A stretch of DNA of 18,536 nucleotides from Zygnema cylindricum (lineage: Eukaryota; Streptophyta; Zygnematophyceae; Zygnematales; Zygnemataceae): positions 142,853 to 161,388 of the forward strand of contig JBBHKE010001031.1 in NCBI GenBank assembly GCA_037447655.1, given 5' to 3'. Shown in pieces: positions 17,723 through 18,536 of the stretch (positions within the stretch are counted from its first letter, which is position 1; each line of letters opens with the position of its first letter). Under the pieces are notes generated by a model. That model was not told the origin of the DNA, did not search any database, and was given only the letters and a program-made list of their open reading frames with translations. The position numbers and the translations under genes were made by a program.

Positions 17723-18021
17723 GATTACAGCTTTGACTTACTGTCAACGTTTAAGTGTGACGCAGTACTACTGCAGCTTTGGAAACAATGATTGATGATA
17801 AAAAAAATGTGAGGCGGTAAAAATACAAAAAGAAGGGTTGCAGAAGAGTTGGACGAATGCAGGAGGCATGGAAACGGTGCTAACACTGGACTCAAAGCTT
17901 AGATAAGATTTCAAAATTGAAAGTGAACTTTGAAAAGTTACCAACGGGCAGGCTTTCAGATTAGGTCAGCCATAGCCAAGATCCATAAAAACTATAAAAG
18001 TCCTTTCCTGTTTCCGGCAGT

Positions 18022-18109
18022 ACCGTACGGTCAGCATTCACCGAACTGTACTGTACAGTACTGAGATGTTTCGAACTGATCAACAGTGACATCAGTTACT
18101 GATGTCACT
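18022..18109. promoter_or_regulatory. palindrome cluster 300-390 nt upstream of H+-PPase ATG
   Basis: Three perfect palindromes occur within 88 nt: ACCGTACGGT (18022-18031), GTACTGTACAGTAC (18048-18061) and AGTGACATCAGT-T-ACTGATGTCACT (arms 18085-18096 and 18098-18109). GGTCAGC recurs at 17964, 18029 and 18113. That these are dimeric transcription factor sites is inference; a core promoter is not recognisable. Confidence 0.4.
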
Positions 18110-18166
18110 TTTGGTCAGCAAAAAGATGCCTGGTACTTACCTGAACTGTCACGACTTCCGGATAAC

Positions 18167-18393
18167 ACCACCGTGAATCGTAACTAAAGTACTGTTAATG
18201 TTTTTTTCGTCTCATAAAAAAAAATTTCTCCGTACACACATGTCGGATTGTGGATCTGAAGGTTGCGATTGTAAAGGTAATATTCTCGGCTTACGAATGG
18301 CGGTCTAAAATTGAAAATTGGACAAATGTGTACGGAGAAAAAATGTTTGCAGTGGCGAAAAATTTGTTAACGCTAATTACGATTCACGGTGGT
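18167..18393. mobile_element. foldback / MITE-like inverted repeat
   Basis: The ends are perfect 17-nt inverted repeats (ACCACCGTGAATCGTAA at 18167-18183; its complement at 18377-18393). An inner 13-nt pair, TTCTCCGTACACA (18226-18238) and its complement (18327-18339), is also perfect. The stretches between pair imperfectly. The structure is 227 bp, non-coding and without a clear target site duplication, so a MITE is plausible but not proven. Confidence 0.6.
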
Positions 18394-18533
18394 AGCACAC
18401 TACACCGCCCATCGTTATTAGTGTCAAAGTTTAAATAGTGTGTAAGTAAATATACCGTCATTGACGCTAATTAAGAATTTGAAAATTAAAAAAAAAAAGG
18501 TGTATTCTAATTTCAGTGTTAACGCTAATTTGG
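18368..18533 (+). repeat. three copies of (A/G)ACGCTAATT
   Basis: GTTAACGCTAATTA lies in the right arm of the foldback (18366), TTGACGCTAATTAA at about 18461 and GTTAACGCTAATTTG at about 18517. The shared core suggests further related or nested repeat ends running off the right edge. Confidence 0.5.
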
Positions 18534-18536
18534 AAC

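Noticed and set aside
18250-18438. 62-codon plus-strand frame in the upstream flank
   Set aside because: It lies in and beside the foldback element, starts at a non-ATG codon and has no recognisable domain.

Overview
This is a stretch of a eukaryotic nuclear genome. Genes are split by GT-AG introns of about 0.4 to 2 kb. Non-coding DNA is AT-rich and full of simple repeats and satellites, and nothing resembles an operon or a bacterial ribosome binding site. The closest protein I can recall for the main gene is the plant type II vacuolar-type proton pyrophosphatase (Arabidopsis AVP2/AVPL1), so a plant-like or algal protist is plausible. I cannot name the organism from this window.

Layout. (1) Positions 1-1127, minus strand: the first two coding exons of a DHH-family phosphoesterase-like gene, which continues off the left edge. 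It carries a tandem duplication of its first exon/intron boundary. (2) 1128-4782: 3.65 kb with no gene I can support. It holds a 145-bp inverted repeat pair about 740 bp apart and a degenerate direct repeat. (3) 4783-17722, minus strand: one complete gene of 14 coding exons and 13 introns, reconstructed here exon by exon. It encodes an 840-residue membrane-bound H+-pyrophosphatase of the K+-independent type. Every junction is GT-AG and every phase closes; the coding total is 2523 nt. (4) 17723-18536: upstream flank of that gene, with three short palindromes and a 227-bp foldback (MITE-like) structure.

Most of the window is intron, and the introns hold the oddities. Intron 7 contains about 1.5 kb of C/T-rich 7-mer array (purine-rich in the transcript). 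It is flanked by degenerate copies of the exon 7 5' splice site, two of which keep good GTGAGT donors. Intron 3 ends in G runs instead of a pyrimidine tract. Several other introns carry long pyrimidine microsatellites close to their splice sites. Nearly all long open frames in the window, including frames of 716 and 468 codons, are translations of these repeats and not genes.

The two genes lie head-to-tail on the same strand, and the sequence shows no functional link between them. I found no convincing new biological system. The most distinctive signal is the splice-site-bearing minisatellite and polypurine array in intron 7.
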